In this document: in pieces, positions 1 to 6,762 of the stretch
How the letters are laid out: every line of letters begins with the position of its first letter
Numbering within the stretch: position 1 is the first letter of the stretch
NCBI GenBank assembly: GCA_013331595.1
Contig: DUGE01000056.1
Coordinates: 10,727 to 28,579 of the forward strand
Length of the DNA: 17,853 nucleotides
Direction of reading: 5' to 3'
From: Microcaldota archaeon
Lineage (GTDB): Archaea; Micrarchaeota; Micrarchaeia; Norongarragalinales; UBA10210
Made by a program: the position numbers and the translations under genes
Notes under the pieces: generated by a model
Seen by the model: only the letters and a program-made list of their open reading frames with translations
Told to the model about the DNA's origin: nothing
Databases searched by the model: none

Positions 1-398
1 CCAGGCCTGTCTTTCTCAATGCCAAACATGTAGAGGACGCTTCGGAATACGAAGCCCAAAGCCACGCCAGCGTGGAAGAACAGGTAGTGAAAGGGTTTGC
101 CAAGCCAGTGCTTTTTCCACTTGGGCTTAATCTGCAGCCTGATGGGCTGTGTGTCGTACAAATCGGACCCCCGGTATTGGGGCCACGTTTTTCCGTGTTC
201 TGGCTCCATTATCACCGGGCTTTGGCCTCCGTGGCCTCCAGGCGCCCCGACGTACATTTGTTCGGATTGGTTTTCCTCGCGCTGGGTGAAAATGACCATA
301 ATTGCCGCCAAGACGAGCAGTATGGCGAAAAATTGCATTCCAACTTCAAACGAATACCACGCCAAAGCAAGCAAAACCAGGATTATCAAAGGATTCAC
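1..398 (-). CDS. Small membrane protein, partial (operon gene 8)
   Basis: The reading frame starts with GTG at 398 and stays open to the window edge, so the C-terminus is missing. A GAGGG ribosome site at 405-409 sits 6 bases upstream, just after the stop of the preceding gene. About 132 residues are visible. They form two membrane helices (about 3-17 and 22-37), a Gly/His/Gln-rich linker, a Trp/Lys-rich amphipathic stretch, and a third hydrophobic segment near 108-128. The helical hairpin has E18-V-G-M21, matching E18-S-G-M21 at the same positions in the upstream gene, so the two are probably paralogues. I do not recognise a family. The GTG start explains why ATG-only gene calling would miss it. 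Confidence 0.75.
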   Translation of the reverse strand, partial: MNPLIILVLLALAWYSFEVGMQFFAILLVLAAIMVIFTQREENQSEQMYVGAPGGHGGQSPVIMEPEHGKTWPQYRGSDLYDTQPIRLQIKPKWKKHWLGKPFHYLFFHAGVALGFVFRSVLYMFGIEKDRP

Positions 399-411
399 GG
401 CATTCCCTCTC

Positions 412-783
412 TCACTTTTTTTTCCCTATTCTCATTAACCGCCACAAAATCTTTAATGGCCAAGTGAAAAGCATTCCCGCGTAATTCATAGTGTCTTCAT
501 AGCCTTTTGCGGAATCCCACGGGTCGTGGATGCGCATCTTGATTTGCTGGAATTTGGAAGCATGCCCGGACCGGACGATTACCGCAGGCGGGTATCCTAC
601 TGGCGCCGGGACAATTGGCGCGTGGCTTCCACGGGAGCCATGTGCGGGTTGGGCGGCTTTAGTCTTGCTGATGAACAAGTAAATCAAGCCGAAGATAATA
701 GCAATGGCCCCAAAAAATTCCATTCCCGACTCGATGAAAAGCCATCCTGCAGCGAAAAGAACCAGTGACAAAACCCAAGACAT
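412..783 (-). CDS. Small membrane protein (operon gene 7)
   Basis: A 123-residue protein with two N-terminal membrane helices (about 2-18 and 22-38) joined by E18-S-G-M21. A Pro/His/Gly-rich linker follows (45-75), then a charged segment with a D88-P-W motif, and a C-terminal hydrophobic helix (102-119) ending in basic residues. The start is supported by GGCGGAG a few bases upstream. The stop is 13 bases before the start of the next gene, so the two are almost certainly co-transcribed. The architecture parallels gene 8: helix hairpin, soluble linker, terminal helix. No known family is recognised. Membrane location is inferred from hydrophobicity only. Confidence 0.75.
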   Translation of the reverse strand: MSWVLSLVLFAAGWLFIESGMEFFGAIAIIFGLIYLFISKTKAAQPAHGSRGSHAPIVPAPVGYPPAVIVRSGHASKFQQIKMRIHDPWDSAKGYEDTMNYAGMLFTWPLKILWRLMRIGKKK

Positions 784-891
784 TTGCTCCGCCTTTTTCC
801 CATTTTTGCCTCGATGAATAAAGATAGTGCTGGCTGCTTTTTAATATGCCGTAGAAAACAATGGTGCAAAGCGCAAGTGCCTTCAAGAGGC

Positions 892-1191
892 TCAATAGCC
901 AGGCGGGTACATGCCGCCCATTCCTGCTGCTGAAGGCTCTTCCGTATCGCGCCTGGCAAGAATGAATAGTATCAAGCCCAGCCCGCCTGCAATGACCCAG
1001 AAGTTCAAGTCGCTGTTCTCGAAAAACCTTGCCCCCAGCACAACTCCAATGCCGACTATTGCGGCGAGAATCAAGTACTTGCTTTTCGACGTGAACAGGA
1101 GGAGTATTGCAAGCCCTGCTGCAACCCATGTCAAACCGCTCTTAACTGCCAAGAGCATGAGGATTACGATGAAGAGAAACGTGAAATCCAT
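892..1191 (-). CDS. Four-helix small membrane protein (operon gene 6)
   Basis: A 99-residue, very hydrophobic protein with about four membrane segments (3-16, 20-34, 39-55, 63-79) and a short tail rich in Gly, Met, Pro and Tyr. The first hairpin turn reads K17-S-G-L20 and aligns with E-S-G-M and E-V-G-M in the next two genes. This suggests the three last visible genes of the operon share a duplicated N-terminal module. GGCGG precedes the ATG by a few bases. The 108-base gap to the next gene downstream holds no convincing ORF, although one shadow frame there is hydrophobic. No family recognised. Confidence 0.72.
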   Translation of the reverse strand: MDFTFLFIVILMLLAVKSGLTWVAAGLAILLLFTSKSKYLILAAIVGIGVVLGARFFENSDLNFWVIAGGLGLILFILARRDTEEPSAAGMGGMYPPGY

Positions 1192-1239
1192 TCAACCGCC
1201 AATTTCAGCCGAAGAGCCAATCTTGCAAATCCTGCGAAT

Positions 1240-1563
1240 TCATCCTTCTTCCTGTTCTCCAGCGCCGTAGTGGTGGAAATATTCTTCTCCTTCCATGGGT
1301 TTCTCCTGGGCCCAAGTCCACGGCTGGAATCCATAGAAGAACGAATAGGTGAACAGGGGAAATACTGCAAGCCAGCCCACCCACGGGTAAGGGATGTAGA
1401 GGGTGAACGTGATAATTGTGGCTACGATTAGTGAAATCAATTGCGAGGCCAAGACTTCAGGGTAGAAAATGCGGTAAGTCTGAATGAAGTCTATGATTAT
1501 GACTATCAAGAAGAGCGCTTCAATGAAGTCGAACATAAACACGGGAACCGGCAAGGGAAACAT
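1240..1563 (-). CDS. Three-helix small membrane protein (operon gene 5)
   Basis: A 107-residue protein with hydrophobic segments at about 13-29, 36-56 and 59-77, aromatic-rich loops containing P-Y-P-W-V-G-W and P-W-T-W, and an acidic, His-containing tail. I chose the ATG at 1563. A TTG two codons earlier is possible, and an internal ATG at codon 10 would remove a proline-rich lead. No strong ribosome site is visible, which is unlike its neighbours; coupling to the gene that ends 15 bases upstream is likely. Function unknown; integral membrane by composition. Confidence 0.7.
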   Translation of the reverse strand: MFPLPVPVFMFDFIEALFLIVIIIDFIQTYRIFYPEVLASQLISLIVATIITFTLYIPYPWVGWLAVFPLFTYSFFYGFQPWTWAQEKPMEGEEYFHHYGAGEQEEG

Positions 1564-1578
1564 TTGCAATCAAAACAA

Positions 1579-2019
1579 CTATTTCGTCCTTTGTTTAACT
1601 TTCTTTCGCTTTCCGCCAGAGAGCGTAGAACCCATTTTGCCGAGCAGTCTTCCTGCCCGGCTTTCAGCCTGCCTTTCGCCTTTAGCAAGGCTGCGCACCA
1701 TGCGCCTCAAGCCGAGGATGAATTCGCCTTCATTAAGCACTGCCAACGCGACAACGCCGAAAAGCACGCCTGTCATGAACCAGTAGAACAGCCTGTCGGC
1801 AATAGCGTAAGGCGCGGCGGTGATTGAACCGTCAGCGTTGATTTTGTTGACCGCAGTATCAACGTATTTCGCCTGGAGGTAGTCGTTGACGAAAAGCACT
1901 GTGAGAACTGCAAGGAAAATCAGGAAAACGCGCCACTTCCAGTTGTAGAAATCGCGCCTGCGCGAGTGCGCCGAAATGTAGTATCCCTTCAAAACGCTTA
2001 ACTTGCTTGGTTGAACCAT
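1579..2019 (-). CDS. Two-helix membrane protein with basic tail (operon gene 4)
   Basis: A 146-residue protein with a basic amphipathic N-terminus (S-R-R-R near 19-22), membrane helices at about 29-45 and 77-95, a 30-residue polar loop between them, and a long Lys/Arg-rich C-terminal region (104-146) that would lie in the cytoplasm by the positive-inside rule. An AAAGGAGG site lies 12 bases before the ATG at 2019. A TTG four codons upstream would abut that site, so I rejected it. The basic tail could contact nucleic acid or acidic lipid, but nothing specific shows this. No family recognised. Confidence 0.75.
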   Translation of the reverse strand: MVQPSKLSVLKGYYISAHSRRRDFYNWKWRVFLIFLAVLTVLFVNDYLQAKYVDTAVNKINADGSITAAPYAIADRLFYWFMTGVLFGVVALAVLNEGEFILGLRRMVRSLAKGERQAESRAGRLLGKMGSTLSGGKRKKVKQRTK

Positions 2020-2043
2020 AGTTTTCCACAACCTCCTTTTGAC

Positions 2044-2397
2044 CTAGCCTTGCATTTGCTGCTGCATCATCTGTTGTTGCTGCGGCTTCGGCTGGTGCGC
2101 TATTGTATTGAACAATGCGGTGACCATTGGCAGGAGCCACAGTATGCCGCTCATGAGAATCGTCCAGAACAAGACCGAGACGCTTCCGATTATGGGGTGT
2201 TCCAACACGAGGAAATAAACCAAAATCGCGCCCACTGCCAGCGTAAGCAATGGCGAGAAGCTCAAATGGTCTTGAGCCCACTTGTAGTAAAACCATGCGA
2301 CAAAGAAAAGCCAAACCCACCAAGTCCAGGTTAAGATGTTTACGATGCTGTCGAAGATTGAAAGCATGACCGGCTGTGCAAAAAATTGTAAAAACAT
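2044..2397 (-). CDS. Membrane protein with glutamine-rich tail (operon gene 3)
   Basis: A 117-residue protein with about three membrane segments (22-39, 49-65, 70-90), an unusually Trp-rich first segment, and a low-complexity C-terminal tail of Gln and Met (from about residue 105). The ATG at 2397 lies 2 bases beyond the stop of the preceding gene. A TTG at 2403 would overlap that stop and is 5 bases from a GGAGG, so the true start could be there. The gene before it also has a Gln-rich tail, which suggests the two products may contact each other. Function unknown. Confidence 0.72.
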   Translation of the reverse strand: MFLQFFAQPVMLSIFDSIVNILTWTWWVWLFFVAWFYYKWAQDHLSFSPLLTLAVGAILVYFLVLEHPIIGSVSVLFWTILMSGILWLLPMVTALFNTIAHQPKPQQQQMMQQQMQG

Positions 2398-2399
2398 TT

Positions 2400-2861
2400 T
2401 CAACGCGGCCTCCGCAGTCTTGCAAGTTGCATCTGCTGTAATGCTGCCTGGCTTTGCCCGGCTTCCTCTTCTTGCCCTTGGTAATAGCCGTTCGCAAGAG
2501 CTTCGGCGTTCTCAGCGCCACCGCCTGCTTCAACCTTGACGAACCTGTCGCCGCCATACTGGTATCCCATCAACGGCAAAACCCCGAATTGGATGATCAT
2601 CTGCAGCTGGCTTCCGAGGACCACGAAGAATAGGAAGAACAGTGCGAGGATGGTTATGGTCACCCCGTGGGCGAAGACGAGGTATCCTGCAAGGATTGCT
2701 GTCACGCCGAAAAGAATGTCGGCTCTGGCGGTCATGAACGTCATGTACAGCCAGAACAGGATGTAGGAAAATACGAGCACGCGCACGACGAAATCCAATT
2801 CCGCAAGAGTCTCGAAAATATCCAGGAAACTGAACAGGAATATCCCGTGTGCAAAAATCAT
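2400..2861 (-). CDS. Multi-pass membrane protein (operon gene 2)
   Basis: A 153-residue protein with three to four membrane segments (about 24-43, 49-64, 66-83, perhaps 86-100). A soluble tail follows: Gly/Glu/Ala-rich, then Gln-rich, ending in an Arg-rich terminus. The ATG at 2861 follows the stop of gene 1 by 10 bases, with a weak GAGAGTGG site. The stop is adjacent to or overlaps the start of gene 3, indicating translational coupling. I do not recognise a family; the placement suggests it is an essential partner of the operon product set. Confidence 0.74.
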   Translation of the reverse strand: MIFAHGIFLFSFLDIFETLAELDFVVRVLVFSYILFWLYMTFMTARADILFGVTAILAGYLVFAHGVTITILALFFLFFVVLGSQLQMIIQFGVLPLMGYQYGGDRFVKVEAGGGAENAEALANGYYQGQEEEAGQSQAALQQMQLARLRRPR

Positions 2862-2871
2862 TTTTCCACTC

Positions 2872-3339
2872 TCAAGCGCTGATGAAATAACCCCGTGTGG
2901 CTATAAGAACTATTAGCAAAACAACTCCGGCGGCAAACCATTTGACTGCGCTCCGCCAGTAGGTGAAAACCGTTCCCTTGCCCTGGTAGTCTTCAATCGC
3001 CCCTTGGCCGACGAATGAAACTGCCACTGCGGCAAGAACCTGCGGCACTGCGAAAGACAAGTCGTAGAGCGGCATGGCGTGAGTGGAAAAGAGTGAGCCG
3101 TACTTTAATCCCTCCATTCCAAGCGCGATTGGCGATGCGAGGCCGAAGAACGCGGCCGAAAGGATTACGACGAAAAGAAACGCGTTCACTTCGCTCAACG
3201 TATCTCCAACTTTAAAGTGGTAGGGCGGCGAGAAGGACAATTGCGGCTGGCCTGAAGCTTCGGCGTTGTTGTTCAAGTAAAGCACTGCGCCGAAAGCAGC
3301 CATGAGCGCGAGAATGCCGAGAATGACGAAAGAATTCAT
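2872..3339 (-). CDS. SpoIIM/DUF95-like membrane protein (operon gene 1)
   Basis: A 155-residue protein with four predicted helices (about 4-22, 51-76, 92-115, 131-152). The order is: one N-terminal helix, a polar loop containing N-N-N, a glycine-rich helix pair with G-M-E-G-L-K-Y-G, then P-L-Y-D-L-S-F-A-V-P, and a final helix ending in aromatic and polar residues. This recalls the SpoIIM (DUF95) layout, where an N-N pair, an N-G turn and a P-H-G-x-x-E-x-P motif are typical. Those signature residues are only partly present, so the assignment is tentative. A GAGGG site at 3343-3347 and a TATA box at 3369-3377 mark it as the first gene of the operon. Confidence 0.6.
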   Translation of the reverse strand: MNSFVILGILALMAAFGAVLYLNNNAEASGQPQLSFSPPYHFKVGDTLSEVNAFLFVVILSAAFFGLASPIALGMEGLKYGSLFSTHAMPLYDLSFAVPQVLAAVAVSFVGQGAIEDYQGKGTVFTYWRSAVKWFAAGVVLLIVLIATRGYFISA

Positions 3340-3368
3340 TTGCCCTCGCAGCGATTACGGAATGCAAT

Positions 3369-3377
3369 TATTTAAAT
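3369..3377 (-). promoter_or_regulatory. TATA box of membrane-protein operon
   Basis: ATTTAAATA on the minus strand, centred about 34 bases before the ATG at 3339. Archaeal spacing would put the transcript start near 3347, leaving a leader of about 8 bases that still contains the GAGGG ribosome site. No other strong TATA box was seen within the operon, so it probably drives all eight genes. Confidence 0.5.
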
Positions 3378-3406
3378 CGTGCTTTGAGCCGCGGGAGTAA
3401 ACTATT

Positions 3407-3970
3407 TCAAGCTATTTTCCTGTTCTGGAGCGGCCTTCGCACCGGGCTCAACGGCTTTCCCGAGCCAATCCTCCGCAGGCCCGCTCCAGTGTGCGCGGCC
3501 TGTGCAGGTGAAAAAGAAGTCGGCCTTACGGAAATTCTTGGCGCTTCGGGCTTCCTGGCAAAATCGTGTATTTGCACCGGGATGCTGCCGTGCTTTGCCC
3601 TGTAGTGCTGGAGAAAAGCATTCCTGGCAACAGGGTCTCCATGCAGGAATTCGCGGAAGTGTTGGCCGGCAATGGTTTTGAGCATTTGCGTTTCCCGCTC
3701 TGAAGGCAAGCGAGGAGGCTCGAAGGTGGAGCCCCATCTTTCTGCAATCACCTTGGTTACGCCTGCTGCATCGTCTTCGCTCCACATGGGAACTGGCAGT
3801 GAGGCGAGCGTATAGTAGATTAGTGATTCGACCGGTTTTTTGGCCAATTCCCTGACGCGCAATCCCGTCCTTTCAGCGAACTTGCCGAGAAACCCCTCTT
3901 TTTTCGCGGTTTTTTTATCGAGAAAAGCCTTGTAGCGGTTGATTACAAAAGTCCCGCGGTCGTGTGCCAT
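3407..3970 (-). CDS. Uncharacterised soluble protein, 187 aa
   Basis: A 187-residue protein without membrane segments. The first 130 residues are mixed helical and charged; the last 50 are rich in Pro, Arg, Ser and Ala and look disordered. GAGGG lies 8 bases before the ATG, and a TTAATAAA box at 4011-4018 fits a short leader. The gene ends 67 bases before the membrane operon on the same strand, but that operon has its own TATA box, so co-transcription is only possible. No catalytic motif or known family is recognised. The basic, flexible tail suggests binding to a nucleic acid or protein partner, which is inference. Confidence 0.7.
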   Translation of the reverse strand: MAHDRGTFVINRYKAFLDKKTAKKEGFLGKFAERTGLRVRELAKKPVESLIYYTLASLPVPMWSEDDAAGVTKVIAERWGSTFEPPRLPSERETQMLKTIAGQHFREFLHGDPVARNAFLQHYRAKHGSIPVQIHDFARKPEAPRISVRPTSFSPAQAAHTGAGLRRIGSGKPLSPVRRPLQNRKIA

Positions 3971-4010
3971 GCTGTGTTCCCTCGCCGTACGAAACTTGTT
4001 TTCCGGACTT

Positions 4011-4018
4011 TTTATTAA
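4011..4018 (-). promoter_or_regulatory. TATA box for the 187-aa protein gene
   Basis: TTAATAAA on the minus strand, centred about 44 bases upstream of the ATG at 3970. Predicted start of transcription is near 3988, which keeps the GAGGG ribosome site inside the leader. It shares the divergent intergenic region with the lysine-rich protein gene. Confidence 0.4.
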
Positions 4019-4039
4019 CTGCGCTGGGAGGGCATGCTA

Positions 4040-4060
4040 GCAACGTTTTTAAAGCGTTGC
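4040..4060 (+). promoter_or_regulatory. Inverted repeat bracketing a TATA-like box
   Basis: GCAACG (4040-4045) and CGTTGC (4055-4060) are perfect inverted arms enclosing TTTTTAAAG. The box has the right composition for a TATA element of the plus-strand lysine-rich gene, and a second candidate TTATAAT lies at 4064-4070. A palindrome around a TATA box would be well placed for a repressor that blocks TBP. Confidence 0.4.
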
Positions 4061-4115
4061 GCGTTATAATTTCAAGTTTTCACAAGAGGGGAACGAACGG
4101 GGAACGTGTTTGTCG

Positions 4116-4328
4116 ATGGCGAAGAAAACGAAAACCAAGGCGAAAAAGCCGGCGAAAGCAAAGGCAAAGAAGCCCGTAAGGATGAAGAAGCAGGCGGGCA
4201 AGGGCAGGAAGCCGAAAGACAAGTTTTCCCAAGACTGGTTCTCGCTCAAGAACGAGCAGTGGCGCGCCGACTGGGATGACGATGCGGGCGACTTCGAAAG
4301 CGAGTCGAGCGGCAACGAAGAATCCTGA
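4116..4328 (+). CDS. Small bipolar-charge protein, Lys-rich head and acidic tail
   Basis: A 70-residue protein. Residues 1-37 are dominated by Lys, with Ala, Pro and Gly (repeated A-K-K/K-A-K units), as in eukaryotic H1-like or bacterial histone-like tails. A short aromatic segment (F-S-Q-D-W-F-S, about 37-43) follows, and then an acidic tail of Asp, Glu and Ser. I chose the ATG at 4116 over the TTG two codons earlier. DNA or RNA binding through the basic half is plausible; the acidic half could be self-inhibitory or bind a basic partner. No family is recognised. It converges on the next gene with only 12 bases between stops. Confidence 0.65.
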   Translation: MAKKTKTKAKKPAKAKAKKPVRMKKQAGKGRKPKDKFSQDWFSLKNEQWRADWDDDAGDFESESSGNEES

Positions 4329-4341
4329 TTTATTGTTTTTT
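4329..4341 (+). terminator. T-rich tract after lysine-rich gene
   Basis: Immediately after the TGA the plus strand reads TTATTG followed by six or more T. Archaeal RNA polymerase stops at such U-rich tracts without a hairpin. It reaches the stop codon of the convergent gene. Confidence 0.35.
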
Positions 4342-4634
4342 CAGCAGATTCCCTTGGCCTTCAGTATTTTCCTTATTGCTCTTTCAGTTTTGATTTCGGG
4401 CTTCTCGACCAAATAATATGCGAATTGATGGTGGCCGCGATAATCGCCTTGCCTCAAACGTTCTTTGAATTCATCTTCACTGACTTCGTGAAATTCGTGC
4501 GCTTTTGCCTCGCGGACAATGAGGCGTATTGCCGGCGGCTTGTTGTCTGGAAAACTTTGCACTAAATATTGTTTTCCATCGTGGTCTAAAATGCGCCGTT
4601 CTTGTGGCAGCACTTGCCTAAATTTTTGAGCCAT
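4341..4634 (-). CDS. Uncharacterised small protein, 97 aa
   Basis: A 97-residue, charged, soluble protein. It begins with a Gln/Arg/Lys-rich lead, has a central strand-like region (K-Q-Y-L-V-Q-S-F), an acidic/basic helix, an aromatic H-H-Q-F-A-Y-Y segment, and a basic C-terminal helix ending in Cys. I chose the ATG at 4634. A TATA-like GATTTAAGC is centred 26 bases upstream, implying a leaderless message, and an AGGAG just upstream offers an alternative. An in-frame extension to 4688 is possible but would run through the TATA-like sequence. No family recognised. Confidence 0.6.
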   Translation of the reverse strand: MAQKFRQVLPQERRILDHDGKQYLVQSFPDNKPPAIRLIVREAKAHEFHEVSEDEFKERLRQGDYRGHHQFAYYLVEKPEIKTERAIRKILKAKGIC

Positions 4635-4720
4635 ATTCTCCTGTCGTTGTTTTTGCTTAAATCTTTTTCGTTTCATGCAATTATGCACGGATTCTTTACC
4701 GGCTTCCTGGGTTTTACATC

Positions 4721-4727
4721 TTTAAAT
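4721..4727 (+). promoter_or_regulatory. TATA box of DNA ligase gene, leaderless
   Basis: TTTAAAT is centred 26 bases upstream of the ligase ATG at 4750, and no ribosome site is present in between. The transcript should begin at or within a base or two of the start codon. Confidence 0.55.
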
Positions 4728-4749
4728 CTTTCCGCTTTCTAATGCATTC

Positions 4750-6477
4750 ATGGATTTTTCGCGCCTTGCCGAGATTTTCGAGAAGGTCACGACAACGACC
4801 AAGCGCCTTGCTATTACGGACGATTTGGCCGGGCTGTTCGGCGAATGCTCGGGAAAAGAAGTGAAACACGCCGTCTATTTGATTACGGGCGTGCTCGTCC
4901 CGGCGCATTACGGAATCGAGTTGGGCATGGGCGACAAGCTGTGCATCCGCGCCATTGTCATGGCTTCAGGAAAAACCGACCGGGAAGTTGAAGCCCATTA
5001 TCGTAAAAGCGGCGACTTGGGTTCGACCGCCCAGGCGTTTTTGAAAGACAAGGAACAGCGCACTCTCGGCGGAGGAAAGCTCTCGACCGAAAAAGTTTAC
5101 GGCAACCTTTACAAGATTGCAACTTCAGGGGGCGGCGGCAGCCAGGATTTGAAGATAAAACTCCTGGCGGAATTGCTAGGCAGCGCCACTCCGGTTGAGG
5201 CGAAATACATTATTCGCTTCGCCACAGGGCGCTTGCGCCTGGGCGCGGGAGAATCGACTGTGTTGGATGCGCTGAGCGTCCTGCAGGCGAAGGACAAGAG
5301 CCTGCGGCCGGAGTTGGAACGGGCTTTCAACTTCTCCAGCGACTTGGGAACGGTCGCGCAGTTGTTTTTGGAGAACGGCTTGGAAGGCCTGAAGCATTTG
5401 ACTGTAAAACCATTCTCACCAATCCAGCCTGCCCTTGCCGAGCGCCTTGCGAACGCCGAGGAGATAATTGAAAAAATCGGCGAGTGCGCGGTTGAAGGGA
5501 AATACGATGGCTTTCGACTTTCAGTGCATAGGCAGGGCGACCGCATTGAGATTTATTCCCGCAGGCTGGAAAAGATGACGCACATGTTTCCAGATTTGGT
5601 TCCGGAATTCAGGAAAATCAAGAGCAAGGAATTCATTATCGAGGGGGAAGCAATCGCGTTTGACGAGAAGACGAAAAAATTCCTTCCCTTCCAGGCGACA
5701 ATCCAGAGAAAGCGCAAGCACGGCATTGCGGAAAAAGCCAAGGCCCTGCCCCTCAAGTTTTTCGTTTTCGACGTCCTGCTTTTCGACGGGAAAGACTGCA
5801 CCGGCGCGCCCTATTCCGAGCGCAGGAAAATCATCGACCAGACTTTCGCCGGAGGAAAAACCATAGTGCCATCGCAGCACGCTATCGCAAAAACCGCCGA
5901 AGTGCTGAACGAATTTTTCGAGCAATGCGTGGGTGAAGGCCTAGAGGGGATAATCGCGAAGGACCTCAAGGCGCCTTACACTGCGGGAGCGCGCAAGTTC
6001 TCCTGGATCAAGCTGAAAAAATCTTACGCAGAAGGGCTTGTGGATACTGTTGACGGCGTTGTTGTCGGTTATTATTTGGGCAAGTGCAAGCGCACAAAAT
6101 TCGGGTTCGGCGGGCTCTTGGCCGCCATTTACGACGAGGAGAAAAAACGCTTCCGCACCATTTGCAAAATCGGCACGGGCTTTTCCGAGGAGCAGCTGGG
6201 CTGGTTCGAGAAAACCTTGAGCAAAATTTCATTGAAAGAAAAACCTGCGAATGTTGATGCGCTTATCGACGCGGATATTTGGGTTGAGCCGGAATATGTC
6301 GTTGAAATAAATGCGGACGAGATTACGAAATCCCCCGTGCATACTGCCGGAATGTACGGCAAGGAAGGATTTGCATTGCGCTTTCCGCGGTTGGTGAAAA
6401 TTCGGGACGATAAGAAACCCGAGCAGGCGACCACTGAAAAGGAAATCGAGGAATTGTTTGAGCTGCAGAAAAGGTAA
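4750..6477 (+). CDS. lig: ATP-dependent DNA ligase
   Basis: Seals nicks with 5'-phosphate and 3'-hydroxyl ends in replication and repair, through an enzyme-adenylate formed on lysine. The 575 residues match the usual size of archaeal and eukaryotic-type ligases. The order is an N-terminal all-helical DNA-binding domain (about 1-220), an adenylation domain with K251-Y-D-G (the adenylated lysine), motif III around 270-283, motif IIIa at E298-G-E, motif IV E398-G-x-I-x-K404, motif V K421-L-K-K, and an OB-fold domain from about 430 with a basic motif VI near 544-555. All motifs look intact. A TATA box 26 bases before the ATG and no ribosome site point to leaderless translation. It appears to be a single-gene unit. 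Confidence 0.96.
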   Translation: MDFSRLAEIFEKVTTTTKRLAITDDLAGLFGECSGKEVKHAVYLITGVLVPAHYGIELGMGDKLCIRAIVMASGKTDREVEAHYRKSGDLGSTAQAFLKDKEQRTLGGGKLSTEKVYGNLYKIATSGGGGSQDLKIKLLAELLGSATPVEAKYIIRFATGRLRLGAGESTVLDALSVLQAKDKSLRPELERAFNFSSDLGTVAQLFLENGLEGLKHLTVKPFSPIQPALAERLANAEEIIEKIGECAVEGKYDGFRLSVHRQGDRIEIYSRRLEKMTHMFPDLVPEFRKIKSKEFIIEGEAIAFDEKTKKFLPFQATIQRKRKHGIAEKAKALPLKFFVFDVLLFDGKDCTGAPYSERRKIIDQTFAGGKTIVPSQHAIAKTAEVLNEFFEQCVGEGLEGIIAKDLKAPYTAGARKFSWIKLKKSYAEGLVDTVDGVVVGYYLGKCKRTKFGFGGLLAAIYDEEKKRFRTICKIGTGFSEEQLGWFEKTLSKISLKEKPANVDALIDADIWVEPEYVVEINADEITKSPVHTAGMYGKEGFALRFPRLVKIRDDKKPEQATTEKEIEELFELQKR

Positions 6478-6486
6478 TTTTTATTA
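6478..6486 (+). promoter_or_regulatory. TATA-like box of first vapBC operon
   Basis: A TTTTTATTA stretch just after the ligase stop is centred about 38 bases upstream of the antitoxin ATG. This gives a leader of roughly 10-12 bases that holds the AGGTGAT ribosome site. Confidence 0.4.
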
Positions 6487-6519
6487 ACCTGTGTATGAAT
6501 CTATATATAGGTGATTGCG

Positions 6520-6762
6520 ATGGGCTATAGGAACATTAGCATAAGTGATGATGTTTACGGGCTATTGTCAGGGCTGAAAAGGAAAGGCGAGTCTTACAAC
6601 GCCTTTTTTTTGAGGGTTTTCGGGAGGAAGGAAAAGAAGAAACTCACCGATTTCGCCGGCTCTTGGGACATGACTGATGAAGAGTGGGAAAAAATTGATA
6701 AAAACTTGAAAAAAATGTGGAGGTCGTGGGATGTTCGTCTTAGACAGCGACCTTTTGGTTAG
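6520..6762 (+). CDS. vapB: VapB-family antitoxin (DUF217/UPF0330-like)
   Basis: An 80-residue protein that would neutralise the adjoining VapC and repress the operon. The N-terminus (Y-R-N-I-S-I-S-D-D-V-Y, then L-L-x-x-L-K-x-K-G-E-S-Y-N) is the strand-helix pattern of archaeal VapB antitoxins of the DUF217 type. The Trp-rich acidic/basic C-terminal half is expected to wrap the toxin. I chose the ATG at 6520 because AGGTGAT (6509-6515) lies 4 bases upstream. A GTG at 6511 lies inside that site and is unlikely. The last 11 codons overlap the toxin start by 32 bases in another frame, longer than the few-base overlap common in such pairs. Confidence 0.82.
   Translation: MGYRNISISDDVYGLLSGLKRKGESYNAFFLRVFGRKEKKKLTDFAGSWDMTDEEWEKIDKNLKKMWRSWDVRLRQRPFG

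Noticed and set aside
1859..2557. 232-codon minus-strand frame across operon genes 2-4
   Set aside because: It overlaps three membrane-protein genes in another frame and shows no domain or membrane pattern.
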